Assembly (NCBI GenBank): GCA_000226015.1 | Contig: JH154806.1 | Location: 299,491 to 345,779, forward strand | Origin: Mnemiopsis leidyi | Lineage: Eukaryota; Ctenophora; Tentaculata; Lobata; Bolinopsidae | Length of the DNA stretch: 46,289 bases | Reading direction: 5' to 3' | Shown here: positions 1-9,115 of the stretch, piece by piece | Layout: the number at the start of each line of letters is the position of its first letter | How positions within the stretch are numbered: the first letter of the stretch is position 1 | Notes under the pieces: generated by a model | What the model was told of the DNA's origin: nothing | The model's database searches: none | Seen by the model: the letters and a program-made list of their open reading frames with translations, nothing else | Made by a program: the position numbers and the translations under genes

Positions 1-166
1 AAGTTTAGAGGAACTTTAGAGGAGGTTTAGAGGAGGTTTAGAGGAAGTTTAGAGGAAGTTTAGAGGAAGTTTAGAGGAAGTTTAGAGGAAGTTTAGAGGT
101 AATTTAGAGGAAGTTTAGAGGAAGTTTCGAGGAGGTTTAGAGGTTATTAAGAAGAAGTTTAGAGCG
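1..166. repeat. 11-bp minisatellite (GTTTAGAGGAA unit)
   Basis: About 15 head-to-tail copies of an 11-base unit close to GTTTAGAGGAA begin at the window edge and decay toward position 166. The array may extend beyond the window. No reading frame or promoter signal is apparent in it. It is one of three arrays in this window with the same 11-base period. Confidence 0.9.
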
Positions 167-685
167 AGGTCAGGATAACTTTAATAAAATTTAAAAAGGA
201 TTTCAATGCAGATGACGCAGATTTCCCATGGGGGATTTTCAAAAAAAGTTAAACTCGACACAAACCTCGTTAACAAAGACTCTGAGAAGTAGAGGACAGG
301 TTTTCTCTCTGTCAATCGGAGCAGCAGTAGGGGTAGTTGCTACTGATGTCATCCTAGTTGCAGTCAGATGTTATAATACTGGGATGTTATAATACTGAGA
401 TGTTATAATACTGGGATGTTATAATACTGAATGTCGAAATTACTTCAGTTAGAAAGAGAATGACCATTTTGCCATAGTTACTTTTCTGTAAACACGAAAT
501 AAGACAGTACAAAATGATACAAATACTTTAAAGTTCAACAAATGTACATAAATAAGAAAAATAACAGAGCTTCCCTCTCAGCAATAGAAATCTCTTCAAA
601 CACTCGGATGTTCGGAGCGAATAAGGACTTTCCAAGTCTAAAAACAAATACCAGATTTATATACAAAACTGCAACCCTCCCTAAA
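167..685. other. PFDN4 3' flank, with a 16-bp tandem repeat
   Basis: AT-rich flank downstream of the minus-strand PFDN4 stop codon. Positions 367-430 hold about four copies of a 16-base unit close to GATGTTATAATACTGG. I see no convincing coding sequence here. Short open frames overlapping 535-742 have no recognisable protein character. Confidence 0.6.
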
Positions 686-2856
686 CTAATCATACTCCAG
701 ATTAATAGCACTACCGAACTTCCCATAAAGTTCCGACTTTAGTTCCTTCATGTTGTTCTCAATGTCAGCTGCCTTGTCTTTTAGTCCCTGGATATCGCTC
801 TGTATCTTGTCCTTGTATGTGGATATCATCTCATTAGTCTGCTCCGCTGACATCTCTACAAATACTTCTCCTGAAATAAGGTACTTCATTGTTATCTTCG
901 TAGAATCAGATATGAACATATATTGGTTAGTTTAACGACATAATACTTCGTGGAATGTCTATAAATCTTATTCTGTAACAGGATTAACAGAATTTATCAA
1001 CTGATCCAGTCAAATTTATTACATTCTTATCATGAGACACAGAATAGAGAAAAGATAAAAAACATCTCTGTGTCTGTTGCTTGTCATAACAGATCGGATA
1101 AATAAAATGTGTCCACTCCAAGTTGAGCCAACTAAGATAACTCCTACGTAATAAGAGCAAAACAGCACGTTACACATCACACAACACACAAGTTTTTCTC
1201 ATTGTTGTTGTTGTTTTGTTGTTGTTAGTGCTGTTGTTATTTATCTACTCTGGATCTGTACCACTAAACATGACTCCCGCCATAGCAACACACAGCAGCA
1301 TCATTGAGGGTCATCTCCTCAAAATATCAACAAATTTTACCAACAAACGCAGACTCCCACTGGTCCTGGGAGATTCCCAAACACAAGAAAATGTTTTCAG
1401 AGCAGGTTCAAAATGTGCGCTGCTCAACACCATGGAGGACGCGCAGTACAAGTTCACGCCAGTTCAAACTAAAGTCTACACCGGTTCCAAATGGACGCTG
1501 CTCACCGAGAACGAAATACTGTTACAGATCGACGAGCTTGAGTGCAATAACAACGACTCAGATTTGTTACAAAATATCACAGTTTTGACCTGGGACGTTT
1601 CCTGTCGCGAGGAATTCCGACCAGGGTTCTATAAAGAAATCCTGTCCGTCGTAGCCAGAATACTCCCCGATTTTTGCTGCTTTCAGAACGCACAGCATGA
1701 CTTTCGAGGATGGGTTAAAAACTGTGAAACTGTGCGAGAGCACTACTATCTGAGCAATAGCAACCTGGACTACATCGACTTTGAATCTGACGCGCACAAC
1801 GGACTGTTGACCTTGTCAAGATGGCCAGCTGAGTTTGTGGAGTACCCCTTCATAGACACTCAAGTTGGGGGCTACCTTCTAGCTTGTCAAACTGTCATTA
1901 ACGGTATTCCAGTAGTGGCAGCTAACTCAAAACATCAGATCCTGGGCAGAGGCATGACCATCAAGTATGCCAACGATATTCTCTCGGCTCATCAGAATGT
2001 TGTGTGGTTGGGAAACTTTGGCTCGGAGCCAAGTGATAGCGAGGAGGACATGCCGGGCATAACTTCCACCGAGGTGGAAACATCAGTCGGAGATATGATC
2101 TCGTCTTATCAGGACATGCAGGAGATAGCTGAGGGCAAACACTCGGATAAGGACATGATGTTACTCAGGTCAGACAGAATGAAACCAGGACACTACTTTA
2201 CACTGGACATTGAGAGCAGTGAAAATAGACCTGGAGTGGTCGGTGTTATACAACTCAAATAGGAGTTGATTGTAGGGGGGGTAGTGTTGTGGTATTTTGT
2301 AAAAAAGTTAACCTTTTTTAAAGAAAGTATCGAAGAAATAGCTTGATTGTAAATAATGATTTGACGTAGAAACCAAACCGAAAAGATGGAAATAACTAAA
2401 ACAGAAGACTGAGCTAACCTAGCTGGAAAGGAAATGAATCCTCCGACAGTTCCAGCTCCTCAACGTCTTGTGCCGCGTCCGTCAAGTTCTGCAACTGTTT
2501 ACCTTTCGCTGTCAGATCGTCCTGAAATGTGGGATTTTATTTTCAAGAAGTTACATAATGTGTACAGTACACGATTTAGTTAATCAATTGAGTCGGAGTT
2601 ATAAATTCTGAAATTTCGCTGCAGCGGAGCATAACTGTACATGTATATTTGAAGTACAAACTCTCAATATCTTGGGCCCTTACACCGCCAACGCTAGCCT
2701 CTGACTATACACATGATCTAACTATATACACTGACTATATACCTTGATCTCGAGAAGTTTACTGTTGTATCTCGCAAACTGGTTTATCTTCTCCTGATCC
2801 TCATACTTGATATGTATCTCGTGGTCGGAGACGGCCGCTGAGGTTGCTTCCACCAT
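686..2856 (-). CDS. PFDN4: Prefoldin subunit 4 (three exons)
   Basis: Beta-type subunit of the cytosolic hexameric prefoldin chaperone, which hands nascent actin and tubulin to the CCT chaperonin. Coding exons on the minus strand are 2856-2743, 2521-2419 and 870-686. Phases match (0, then 1), every intron is GT-AG, and they join to 133 residues, against 134 in human. The start ATG at 2856 opens MVEATSAAVS. Exon 1 carries the family motif EDQEKINQFAR, exon 2 KQLQNL followed by an acidic stretch, and exon 3 GEVFVEM and the terminal KFGSAINLE. Two predicted helices flank a short beta hairpin, as expected of the family. The second intron (871-2418) contains an intact gene on the opposite strand. 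The join is inferred but all elements of the family are present in order. Confidence 0.95.
1270..2262 (+). CDS. EEP-fold (TDP2/CCR4-like) protein, probable pseudoenzyme, nested in PFDN4 intron 2
   Basis: A single open frame of 330 codons. I start at the ATG at 1270; the frame is open upstream only through TTG/CTG-rich DNA without an ATG. Residues from about 104 to the end resemble the endonuclease/exonuclease/phosphatase fold: a strand ending LTWDV (107-110), ILPDFCCFQN (to about 140), a central strand VVAANSKHQ, then VVWLGNFG (about 244-251), RSDRM, and a final strand GVIQL. Active enzymes of this fold have TWN, QE, GDxN and a late SDH; here they read TWD, QN, GNFG and ENR. Most metal-binding and catalytic positions are therefore changed, suggesting a binding or regulatory role, or decay. 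The N-terminal 100 residues are not recognised. The absence of stops over 330 codons argues that the gene is maintained. Family placement is by motif spacing only. Confidence 0.68.
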   Translation: MTPAIATHSSIIEGHLLKISTNFTNKRRLPLVLGDSQTQENVFRAGSKCALLNTMEDAQYKFTPVQTKVYTGSKWTLLTENEILLQIDELECNNNDSDLLQNITVLTWDVSCREEFRPGFYKEILSVVARILPDFCCFQNAQHDFRGWVKNCETVREHYYLSNSNLDYIDFESDAHNGLLTLSRWPAEFVEYPFIDTQVGGYLLACQTVINGIPVVAANSKHQILGRGMTIKYANDILSAHQNVVWLGNFGSEPSDSEEDMPGITSTEVETSVGDMISSYQDMQEIAEGKHSDKDMMLLRSDRMKPGHYFTLDIESSENRPGVVGVIQLK

Positions 2857-3308
2857 TTCTAGAGAGCTATCAGGGAGGGAAGAGAATCAGAGAATTTTAA
2901 TAAATGTCACAAGACAAGTTAATTGCAAGGAGGAAGATGTTGATAAAACACTGGAAAAAGATAACTTCATTAAGGGATAATACTACCCAAATACTACTAA
3001 TAGTAAAATGAGTTGGAGGCCCGACTTCTAAATAAAACTGCGGTGATGAATTTTTCTTACAAATCAATAGAATTTAGTCAAAGGCAAATAAAAATACATT
3101 AGATTTACAAAACAAAGTCTATCAAGTTATCAATTCGTTTAAAATTCAAAAACAGTAGAAGTAGAAAAAATAAGATATTTTGTTTTAATTGAAAATTGTT
3201 TAGTGAAATAAATCAAGTAAATGATTAAGAGGAAATTAAAAAACAACTTCTCAACTCTAAAATCAAATTAAAAGAGAAACGCAAGAATTGCCACTCTTGA
3301 GCCAAATA
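2857..3308. other. Intergenic: PFDN4 5' flank and UGT 3' flank
   Basis: AT-rich spacer between the PFDN4 start codon and the UGT stop codon, both on the minus strand. It must hold the PFDN4 promoter and UGT 3' end. I see no TATA box that I would defend, no RNA gene and no repeat. Confidence 0.5.
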
Positions 3309-5224
3309 TTACTCCGTTTTAAATTTTCCTAAATTTGAAACTTTTCTACAACAAAACTTTAAAAACCTACACGTGTATACGAAAATAGCACTTACAAAAC
3401 CTACAATCACTAAGAATATTACCAAAATTATATCCAAGTTGTTAACCTCGAAAGAAGACTGCTTCATTATAATCTTATTGATAAGAAAACCAGCGTGATC
3501 TGGATCTCTAACCAATAAATCGGTATAAAACTTCAGTGCACTGATCCCAGCACCTGGATCATTCACAACGACATCAGTAGCCCTCCTGATTCTCTCCTTC
3601 AACTCTTCCAAAGTTCCCAGCATCTCTCCAGCAACCTCCCTCACAGTAACCTGGCTAACCTGCTCCTTCATAATATACCGTCCAAACCCGTTAGTTTGTA
3701 CAAGGCGCGCGTTGTGGAGCTGATCAAGGAACAGTGGTACACAGAGCAGCGGCACGTTGTAGTACAGACTCTCCAACCTCCCGTTGTTACCGCAGTGCGA
3801 GATAAACAGGTCAACTTTAGCGCTTCCCAGCAGATCTTTCTGTGGAATCCAAGGTTGGGAGAGAATCTTGTAGGAAGGAAGGTTAAACTCCCGCGCAATA
3901 TCAGATTCTGTCTTCACAATGACACACACGTCCATATCTGCTAACGCGCGAACGATACTTACTGCCTTGTCAAACTTGGTCAAATCCTTGAGATAACTCC
4001 CGAATGAGAGATAAAGGAGGTGTCTGTGAGGACAGCCGGCAATGAAGCTAGTGTAGATGTCGTGTAGTGGGAGGACGGAGCGGTCCTGTAGGTGAAACAC
4101 TCCTAGATAGAAGGTGTTGGGAGGAGTGAGGTAGGGAAAGGAGTAGGCTGGGTGGTCGAGGATAAACACCACATCGTGCACTGCCATGTACTCCGTGAAG
4201 TCTATCTCATTGCTTTGTTCATTGCTTCGCTCCTTGTTGAGCTGTTTAATGTCATCTTTTAGCAGATTTATCAGGTAGGGTATGTAGGCCTTGCCTATCT
4301 TCAATGTCCTGAGAGAGATTACATTTGGTTGATTTATGTCAGTAATTAATAAAAATAGGTTATAGAAAGTTTAAAATCTGTGAAGAAATAATTGAATTAA
4401 ATATCAAACTACTGTACTAGTGATCTGAATTAAGGATTGTTAAAGTCATAGCTACCTGTAGAGAGTCCTAAGACGCTCGATAAGACTAGGAGGAACGTTG
4501 CCCGTAATATCGTTCAGCATGGACGGTTCACTGTTCATCAGTCCTGGTAGAGCATACTTTTGTCGTACAATCCTGAAAACCAAACGTCTCACTTTTCTAT
4601 AAATCATAATTTGGAAGGATTGAGGCATACTTTTCAAACCAAGCTAATCTTATATCTTAAACACGATAGCGAGCTTCCGAAAAAACTCAGAACTCACTTT
4701 GTTTCTGCTAGAGGCATGATAGCGATAATGGGTGTTTCAAGTCGAACAAGAACTTTAATGGCAGGTATCGTAGCAGAATCCTCCACTAAAACCAGATCAA
4801 AACCCCCACTCCTCAACAACTCCCCGAATCTCTCTCCCTCAAAATGTTCGGCAGCAATTCTGGTGTAGTTCTCCATGTTATACCACGCTCTCTCCGACCC
4901 AACCAGGGTGTTTATCGCCATGTCTTCAGAGGGGAGTCTCATCGTACTAGCTAACACCTCCTCCGTCTCTATCTTTATCTCTTCAAACCTGTCCTCCTCC
5001 ACGGAGACGAACGTGACCTTCTGATTCTCTGTGGACAGTCTCTCGTCTCTTATCAGACTGAAGAGTGTCACGTTGTGTCCCAACTCGGACAGTTTTATAG
5101 CTACTTCTGTTGCGATGAAGAGGCGGGAACCGTGTAGACCACATAGGACGAGAATATTGGAGGTGTGGGATAACTTAGGGTGGAGGAGGAGGAGGAGGAG
5201 GAGGAGGAGGGGTGAGGATAGCAT
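3309..5224 (-). CDS. UDP-glycosyltransferase (UGT family), membrane anchored
   Basis: Transfers a sugar from a UDP-sugar to a small lipophilic acceptor in the ER lumen. Three minus-strand exons (5224-4698, 4572-4456, 4308-3309) join in phase 2 and phase 2 to 547 residues, the usual UGT length. The start MLSSP is followed by a poly-leucine signal peptide encoded by a GAGGAG-type microsatellite. The donor-binding signature is clear in exon 3: WIPQKDLLG, then FISHCGNNG and PLFLDQLHNARL. A C-terminal membrane helix (LDIILVIFLVIVGFVSA) precedes a short basic tail, as in ER-resident UGTs. The N-terminal catalytic GSH motif of the family reads HGSRLF (residues 31-36), so the base histidine is replaced by arginine with a histidine two residues earlier; activity may be altered. 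The 5' part of exon 1 and its upstream DNA lie in the tandem duplication, with a decayed copy at 8607-9115. Confidence 0.93.
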
Positions 5225-5590
5225 CCTGAGTAAATATTTCAGGTATGCAGACCTAGAATAAGGAGTTATTTGTTTAAAGTGAGGTTATCATAGATTAAGG
5301 TGTCTACCGGTTGTTATCATGTTATAACAAATTATTTGCATTGCCCTTTAAATCTGCTATTTAACCTTCTAATTCGCTGCCTTAAATGATGAAAAACAAT
5401 AAGAGGGCTCAAATCTCAATTGCAATAAATTAGTTCTTTAACTAAATACAATTACAATATAAAAATCTATCAAAATTGCTTCCTAAATATTGCATCACTG
5501 CTCAAATCAACATTCGACAAATAAAAACCAGGTCTTCAACAAAAATATGTGTCCTCTTCCTGGCCTAAAAATACCTTAAACGACTATTTA
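5225..5590. promoter_or_regulatory. UGT upstream region
   Basis: DNA immediately upstream of the UGT start codon, conserved with 8758-9115 in the second duplication copy, including the stretch TCCTGAGTAAATATTTCAGG beside the start codon. It presumably carries the UGT promoter and originally the DAP3 3' end. No specific factor site is claimed. Confidence 0.4.
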
Positions 5591-5742
5591 AAATAATGAA
5601 CAAATAATGAACAAATAATGAACAAATAATGAACAAATAATGAACATAATGAACAAATAATAAACAAATAATGAACAAATAATGAACAAATAATGAACAC
5701 ATAATGAACAAGTAATGAACATAATGAACAAATAATGTACAT
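5591..5742. repeat. 11-bp minisatellite (AAATAATGAAC unit)
   Basis: About 13 copies of AAATAATGAAC with occasional shortened units. The unit is identical to positions 9118-9128, the reverse complement of the last sense codons of DAP3, and the array occupies the place where the DAP3 terminal exon sits in the other duplication copy. The array therefore appears to have grown from a remnant of that exon's end. Confidence 0.9.
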
Positions 5743-6769
5743 GAGCACAATATACAATGTACATTTATGTTCATTGCACATTGTACAATAACTGTAGAAT
5801 TTTATATTGTCACAACTCACAATCTAAAAAGTATAATGAACACGAGTTTTTGATTGCATAAATAGCTTTAACCATGGATTGTACTTAAAGAGTTACCCTC
5901 AATTAAACTAAGTAAAATTATGCATATGGAATTTTAAGACCCAGTTTTATGTTATCCTCAATATTTGCCCTCAAACAACCTTCATCTTCAAGAATTTTGA
6001 TCCCATTAGTTAGGCAATCATCTGCTGATTCAAAGTTTGAAGAGATTATCCCCAGATGCTTTAAATAGGAGCCATTTTATGAGCAAAATTCGAGGTTATC
6101 CTCAAATTTCTCACATAAAAACAGCAAATCTTCAATAACCTCACTTTGGAAGTTCTGGTAAAGGTTTTCCTGGGTGATCCACCAATATGAAAAGCTATGG
6201 AGTATGTTAACCTCAAAAAATCAACAAAACAAAAAGATAGATTATGCTTGAAAATAGGCTATTAAAAATGAATGTCACAAATTGGGACCATTTAGGCTGC
6301 TATTGATGTAGCATTTATTTGGCAGGACGCAGGTTTATTTCATCCCTTACAGGTCCATTTGGCCTTTTTTTTCCTTTCTTTACAGTAAACATACCCCCGG
6401 ACGTGACTGATAAAACAGATCATAGCCAATTTTTCTGGTTCCATGTTGTTGATCAGTCATCAGCTTTGTTGTTTTCTTACTTTACAGTAAACATATAACC
6501 CCGGACTAATAAAACAGATCATGGCAAACTTTGGTTCCATTTTGGTTCCACGTTGGTTCCATAGTCCATACTAATCACACTACACCAAATGTTAATGATC
6601 TGAAGATCCTACAGTTTAATGAGTCTAAGAATTGACAAATGACAACTTTTTGCCTCCTAGTGCGGAAAATAACTGGAGGGACATAAACAGCCATCATTCT
6701 ATGATGCAGATATAATAAAAAAGCTCAATCACCATCTTAGTTCATTAATTTATCTTCGCTTTACAGAAA
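5743..6769. promoter_or_regulatory. Upstream region of lectin gene 1
   Basis: Positions 5785-5860 match 9411-9495 in duplication copy 2; 5870-6300 has no counterpart I can see. From about 6305 the DNA again matches copy 2 (10997 onward), including a block with ATACCCCCGG and AAAACAGATCATAGCC at 6370-6450 that is itself repeated, more loosely, at 6474-6560. A decayed inverted repeat (CCATCAT/ATGATG) lies near 6690-6706, and an AT-rich TATA-like stretch follows at about 6710, roughly 60 bases before the ATG. Confidence 0.5.
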
Positions 6770-7945
6770 ATGAGGACTCTTTTGCTCTTATCAACTCTCT
6801 TCGCCTTCCTCGCCTTGACGATAGTAGATGCAAAGAAAAAATGTGACGGCGAGAAATTCGAGAATAGCGTGAAGCAATACGATGGGTGTCGAGAAAAGGG
6901 ATACAGTCCCGCTATCAAAAGCTGCAAGGCAACAGGAGAAGGCAAGATGACCAAGAAACAGACCAAGAAATGCAAGAAAGTGGAAAAATCCCTAAAAAAA
7001 TGTGATTACACCTGCAATGATCCAGTTGACGGAGGATGGAGTGACTTTGGAGACTGGTCTAACTGTTCGGTCGAGTGTGGAGGTGGTATCCAAGAGAGAT
7101 CAAGAACATGTACCGAACCTGCTCCAGCAAATGACGGAGCGGATTGTGTTGGCACTGCTAGTGAGACACAAGAGTGTAACACTCAGGCTTGTGAAGTGGA
7201 ACCGGTAGACCCAGTTGAACCAGTAGAGCCAGTTGAACCAGTAGAAATTGGAATAAAGGCAGAATGGGCCAAGATTCCAGGAGGTCTTAAACAAATCTCG
7301 AAAGGAAATTCAGGAGTCTGGGGTATCATTGGCGGAGACAATATATTTAAACTCAACGAAGATGGCAATAGCTGGACTCAAATCAACGGTGGATTGGTCC
7401 AAGTTTCCTCTGGTGCTTCTGTCTGGGGAGTAAGCAGAGATGACAACATTTACAAGTACTCGGGAAACCACCAATGGCAGCAGATTCCAGGTGGACTCAT
7501 CAATGTCGATGTCAGCAACCAAGACCATGTGTGGGGTGTAAATCGAGCTAACGATATTTTCAGGTACAAGGACAACAGCAACTGGGAACACATTGAAGGA
7601 AAACTCAAGCAGATAAGTGTGGGAGAATCTGGAGTTTGGGGAGTTGACTCAGGAGACAACATCTACTACAGAACTGGAACTTTCGGTGATGTCGATACTG
7701 CTGGATCTGGATGGGAAAATGTCCCTGGAAAACTAAAGTGGATCAGCTCAGGAAACAACCTGGTGGTGGGAACTGATGCTGAGGACGACATTTTTTACCG
7801 CAAAGGAATAACTGCAGAAAACCCTACTGGAACAGGATGGGTTAGAGTCCCAGGAAAATTGATGCAGATCGATGTTCATGGGGATGAAGTAGTTGGTACT
7901 GACTCTGCTAACAACATCTTAAGATCACCTGTTGGACCAGTTTAA
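6770..7945 (+). CDS. Secreted TSP1-tectonin lectin, single propeller (copy 1)
   Basis: An intron-free frame of 391 residues. Order: signal peptide (1-22, MRTLLLLSTLFAFLALTIVDA), a lysine-rich domain with six cysteines (about 25-82), a thrombospondin type 1 domain with WSDFGDWSNC and six cysteines (about 88-141), an acidic linker of repeated PVEPVE, then six tectonin repeats of about 36-42 residues (about 165-391). Repeats begin with W plus IPGGL or VPGKL and end with GVWGV...DNIY. Six tectonin repeats form a six-bladed propeller in tachylectin-1 and fish egg lectins, which bind bacterial surface sugars; that suggests an extracellular recognition protein. The binding target is not deducible. 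It is a paralogue of 11582-13480. Its neighbours are relics of UGT and DAP3 left by the duplication. Confidence 0.9.
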   Translation: MRTLLLLSTLFAFLALTIVDAKKKCDGEKFENSVKQYDGCREKGYSPAIKSCKATGEGKMTKKQTKKCKKVEKSLKKCDYTCNDPVDGGWSDFGDWSNCSVECGGGIQERSRTCTEPAPANDGADCVGTASETQECNTQACEVEPVDPVEPVEPVEPVEIGIKAEWAKIPGGLKQISKGNSGVWGIIGGDNIFKLNEDGNSWTQINGGLVQVSSGASVWGVSRDDNIYKYSGNHQWQQIPGGLINVDVSNQDHVWGVNRANDIFRYKDNSNWEHIEGKLKQISVGESGVWGVDSGDNIYYRTGTFGDVDTAGSGWENVPGKLKWISSGNNLVVGTDAEDDIFYRKGITAENPTGTGWVRVPGKLMQIDVHGDEVVGTDSANNILRSPVGPV

Positions 7946-8151
7946 AGAGACTGTGATTCTTGAGAAAATAATCGTCAGCCAAGCTAAGGATAAGAATATG
8001 ACAAATTAATCGGTTTCAATTAGAATAAGAAAGTTTAACTTTTTCTTTATTTGCCAGTTCTTAGATAACAAATTTTATAATGATCATGATAGTTCTTTAA
8101 TTATTCAAATACTATTATCATTCAAAAACTTTTTGTTTTATTTTGACTGAC
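7946..8151. other. Lectin 1 3' flank
   Basis: AT-rich sequence following the stop codon, closely matching 13481-13670 in copy 2, including AGAGACTGTGATTCTTGA just after the stop. It presumably contains the lectin 3' UTR. I see no canonical AATAAA close to the stop. Confidence 0.5.
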
Positions 8152-8356
8152 CTAGTGCGCTAACTATCATTTCTATTCCGTAGAAGAGGCCTAAAGTGCT
8201 CTCTGAACTATAAAAATCCACAATCCTTTACTTGATACATTAGTTGAAAATTCTCATCGGCAACTGGGTTTTTCAGAAGATCATAAAGTTCTCCACCAAA
8301 CATTAAACTGTTCCAGGATTGGGCTTAGCCTCAAAGGTGTTTGTTGTGTATTCTAT
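8152..8356 (-). pseudogene. Relic of DAP3 exon 2
   Basis: Matches the intact exon at 13671-13876 on the minus strand, with the acceptor (AAACAG before ATAGAATACAC) and the donor still in place. A one-base deletion in the run after ACAGTTT puts a stop codon after about 17 codons, so it cannot encode the DAP3 segment. The exons that would follow are absent from this copy. Confidence 0.85.
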
Positions 8357-8527
8357 CTGTTTGAAAATTGAGTAAAAGGTAAATCAAAGAAGAATGAATA
8401 ATTCACGATTTAAATTGTGAATTATTTATGTAAAGATGTGTCGCATCTATGTGTTAACAGGAGATTATAACTACAGTTAAAGTTTTAAACTTAAAAGGGA
8501 CCGTTCAAAACTGTGAATCCAGCCAAC

Positions 8528-8608
8528 CTGACCATTTACAATTAGCTTCTGATAATTTTGGTTCACGTCAATAGTCATAACAGGAGCATTAGGAAGAGCG
8601 GAGTTGTC
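8528..8608 (-). pseudogene. Truncated relic of DAP3 exon 1
   Basis: Matches 14051-14131, the 3' part of DAP3 exon 1, up to its donor site (GGTCAG followed by GT). It lacks the start codon because the duplication junction cuts it at about 8607/8608. Confidence 0.85.
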
Positions 8609-8757
8609 TCTCCGAACCAACCAGGGTGTTTATCGCCATGTCTTCAGAGGGGAGTCTCATCGTACTAGCTAACACCTCCTCCGTCTCTATCTCTTTAAAC
8701 CTGTCGTAACGGAGGGAGGAGGAGGCGGAGGAGGAGGAGAAGGGGTGAGGATAGCAT
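8607..8757 (-). pseudogene. Truncated relic of UGT exon 1
   Basis: Matches UGT exon 1 from 4889 to the start codon at 5224, but only about 151 of 336 bases remain, with a large internal deletion and base changes in the GAGGAG tract. The equivalent start codon is at 8757-8755. There is no downstream exon in this orientation, so it is non-coding debris. Homology continues through the former UGT upstream region to about 9115. Confidence 0.87.
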
Positions 8758-9115
8758 CCTGAGTAAATATTTCAGGTATGCCGTCCTAGAATAAGGAGTT
8801 GTTTGTATTAAGTGAGATAATCATAGATAAAAGTGTCTACCGGTTGACGTGAAATTATTTGCATTGCTGTTCAAATCTGCTATTTAACCTTCGCTGCCTT
8901 AAATGAGGAATAACAATAAGAGAACTCAAATCTCAATTGCAATAAATTAATTCTTAAACTTAACACAATTATAAAATATAAAAATCTATCAAAATTGCTT
9001 CCAAAATCGCACTGCCATCCGGGTCACTGATCAGCATAACATTCGACAAAAAAACCAGTTCTTAAAGAACAATCTGTTTCTCCTTCCTGTCCTAAAAATA
9101 CCTAAAACAAGCATT

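Noticed and set aside
1216-1269. N-terminal leucine-rich extension (signal peptide) of the EEP-fold protein
   Set aside because: It would require a TTG start; the leucines come from a GTTGTT-type simple repeat and the first ATG is at 1270.
6756-6769. 3' splice acceptor just before the lectin 1 start codon
   Set aside because: CTTTACAG precedes the ATG in copy 1, but the paralogue has CTCTACGA at the same place, so an obligatory 5' UTR intron is unlikely.
7100-7662. Minus-strand open frames opposite the lectin repeats
   Set aside because: They recur wherever the tectonin repeats recur and are shadows of the plus-strand coding sequence.
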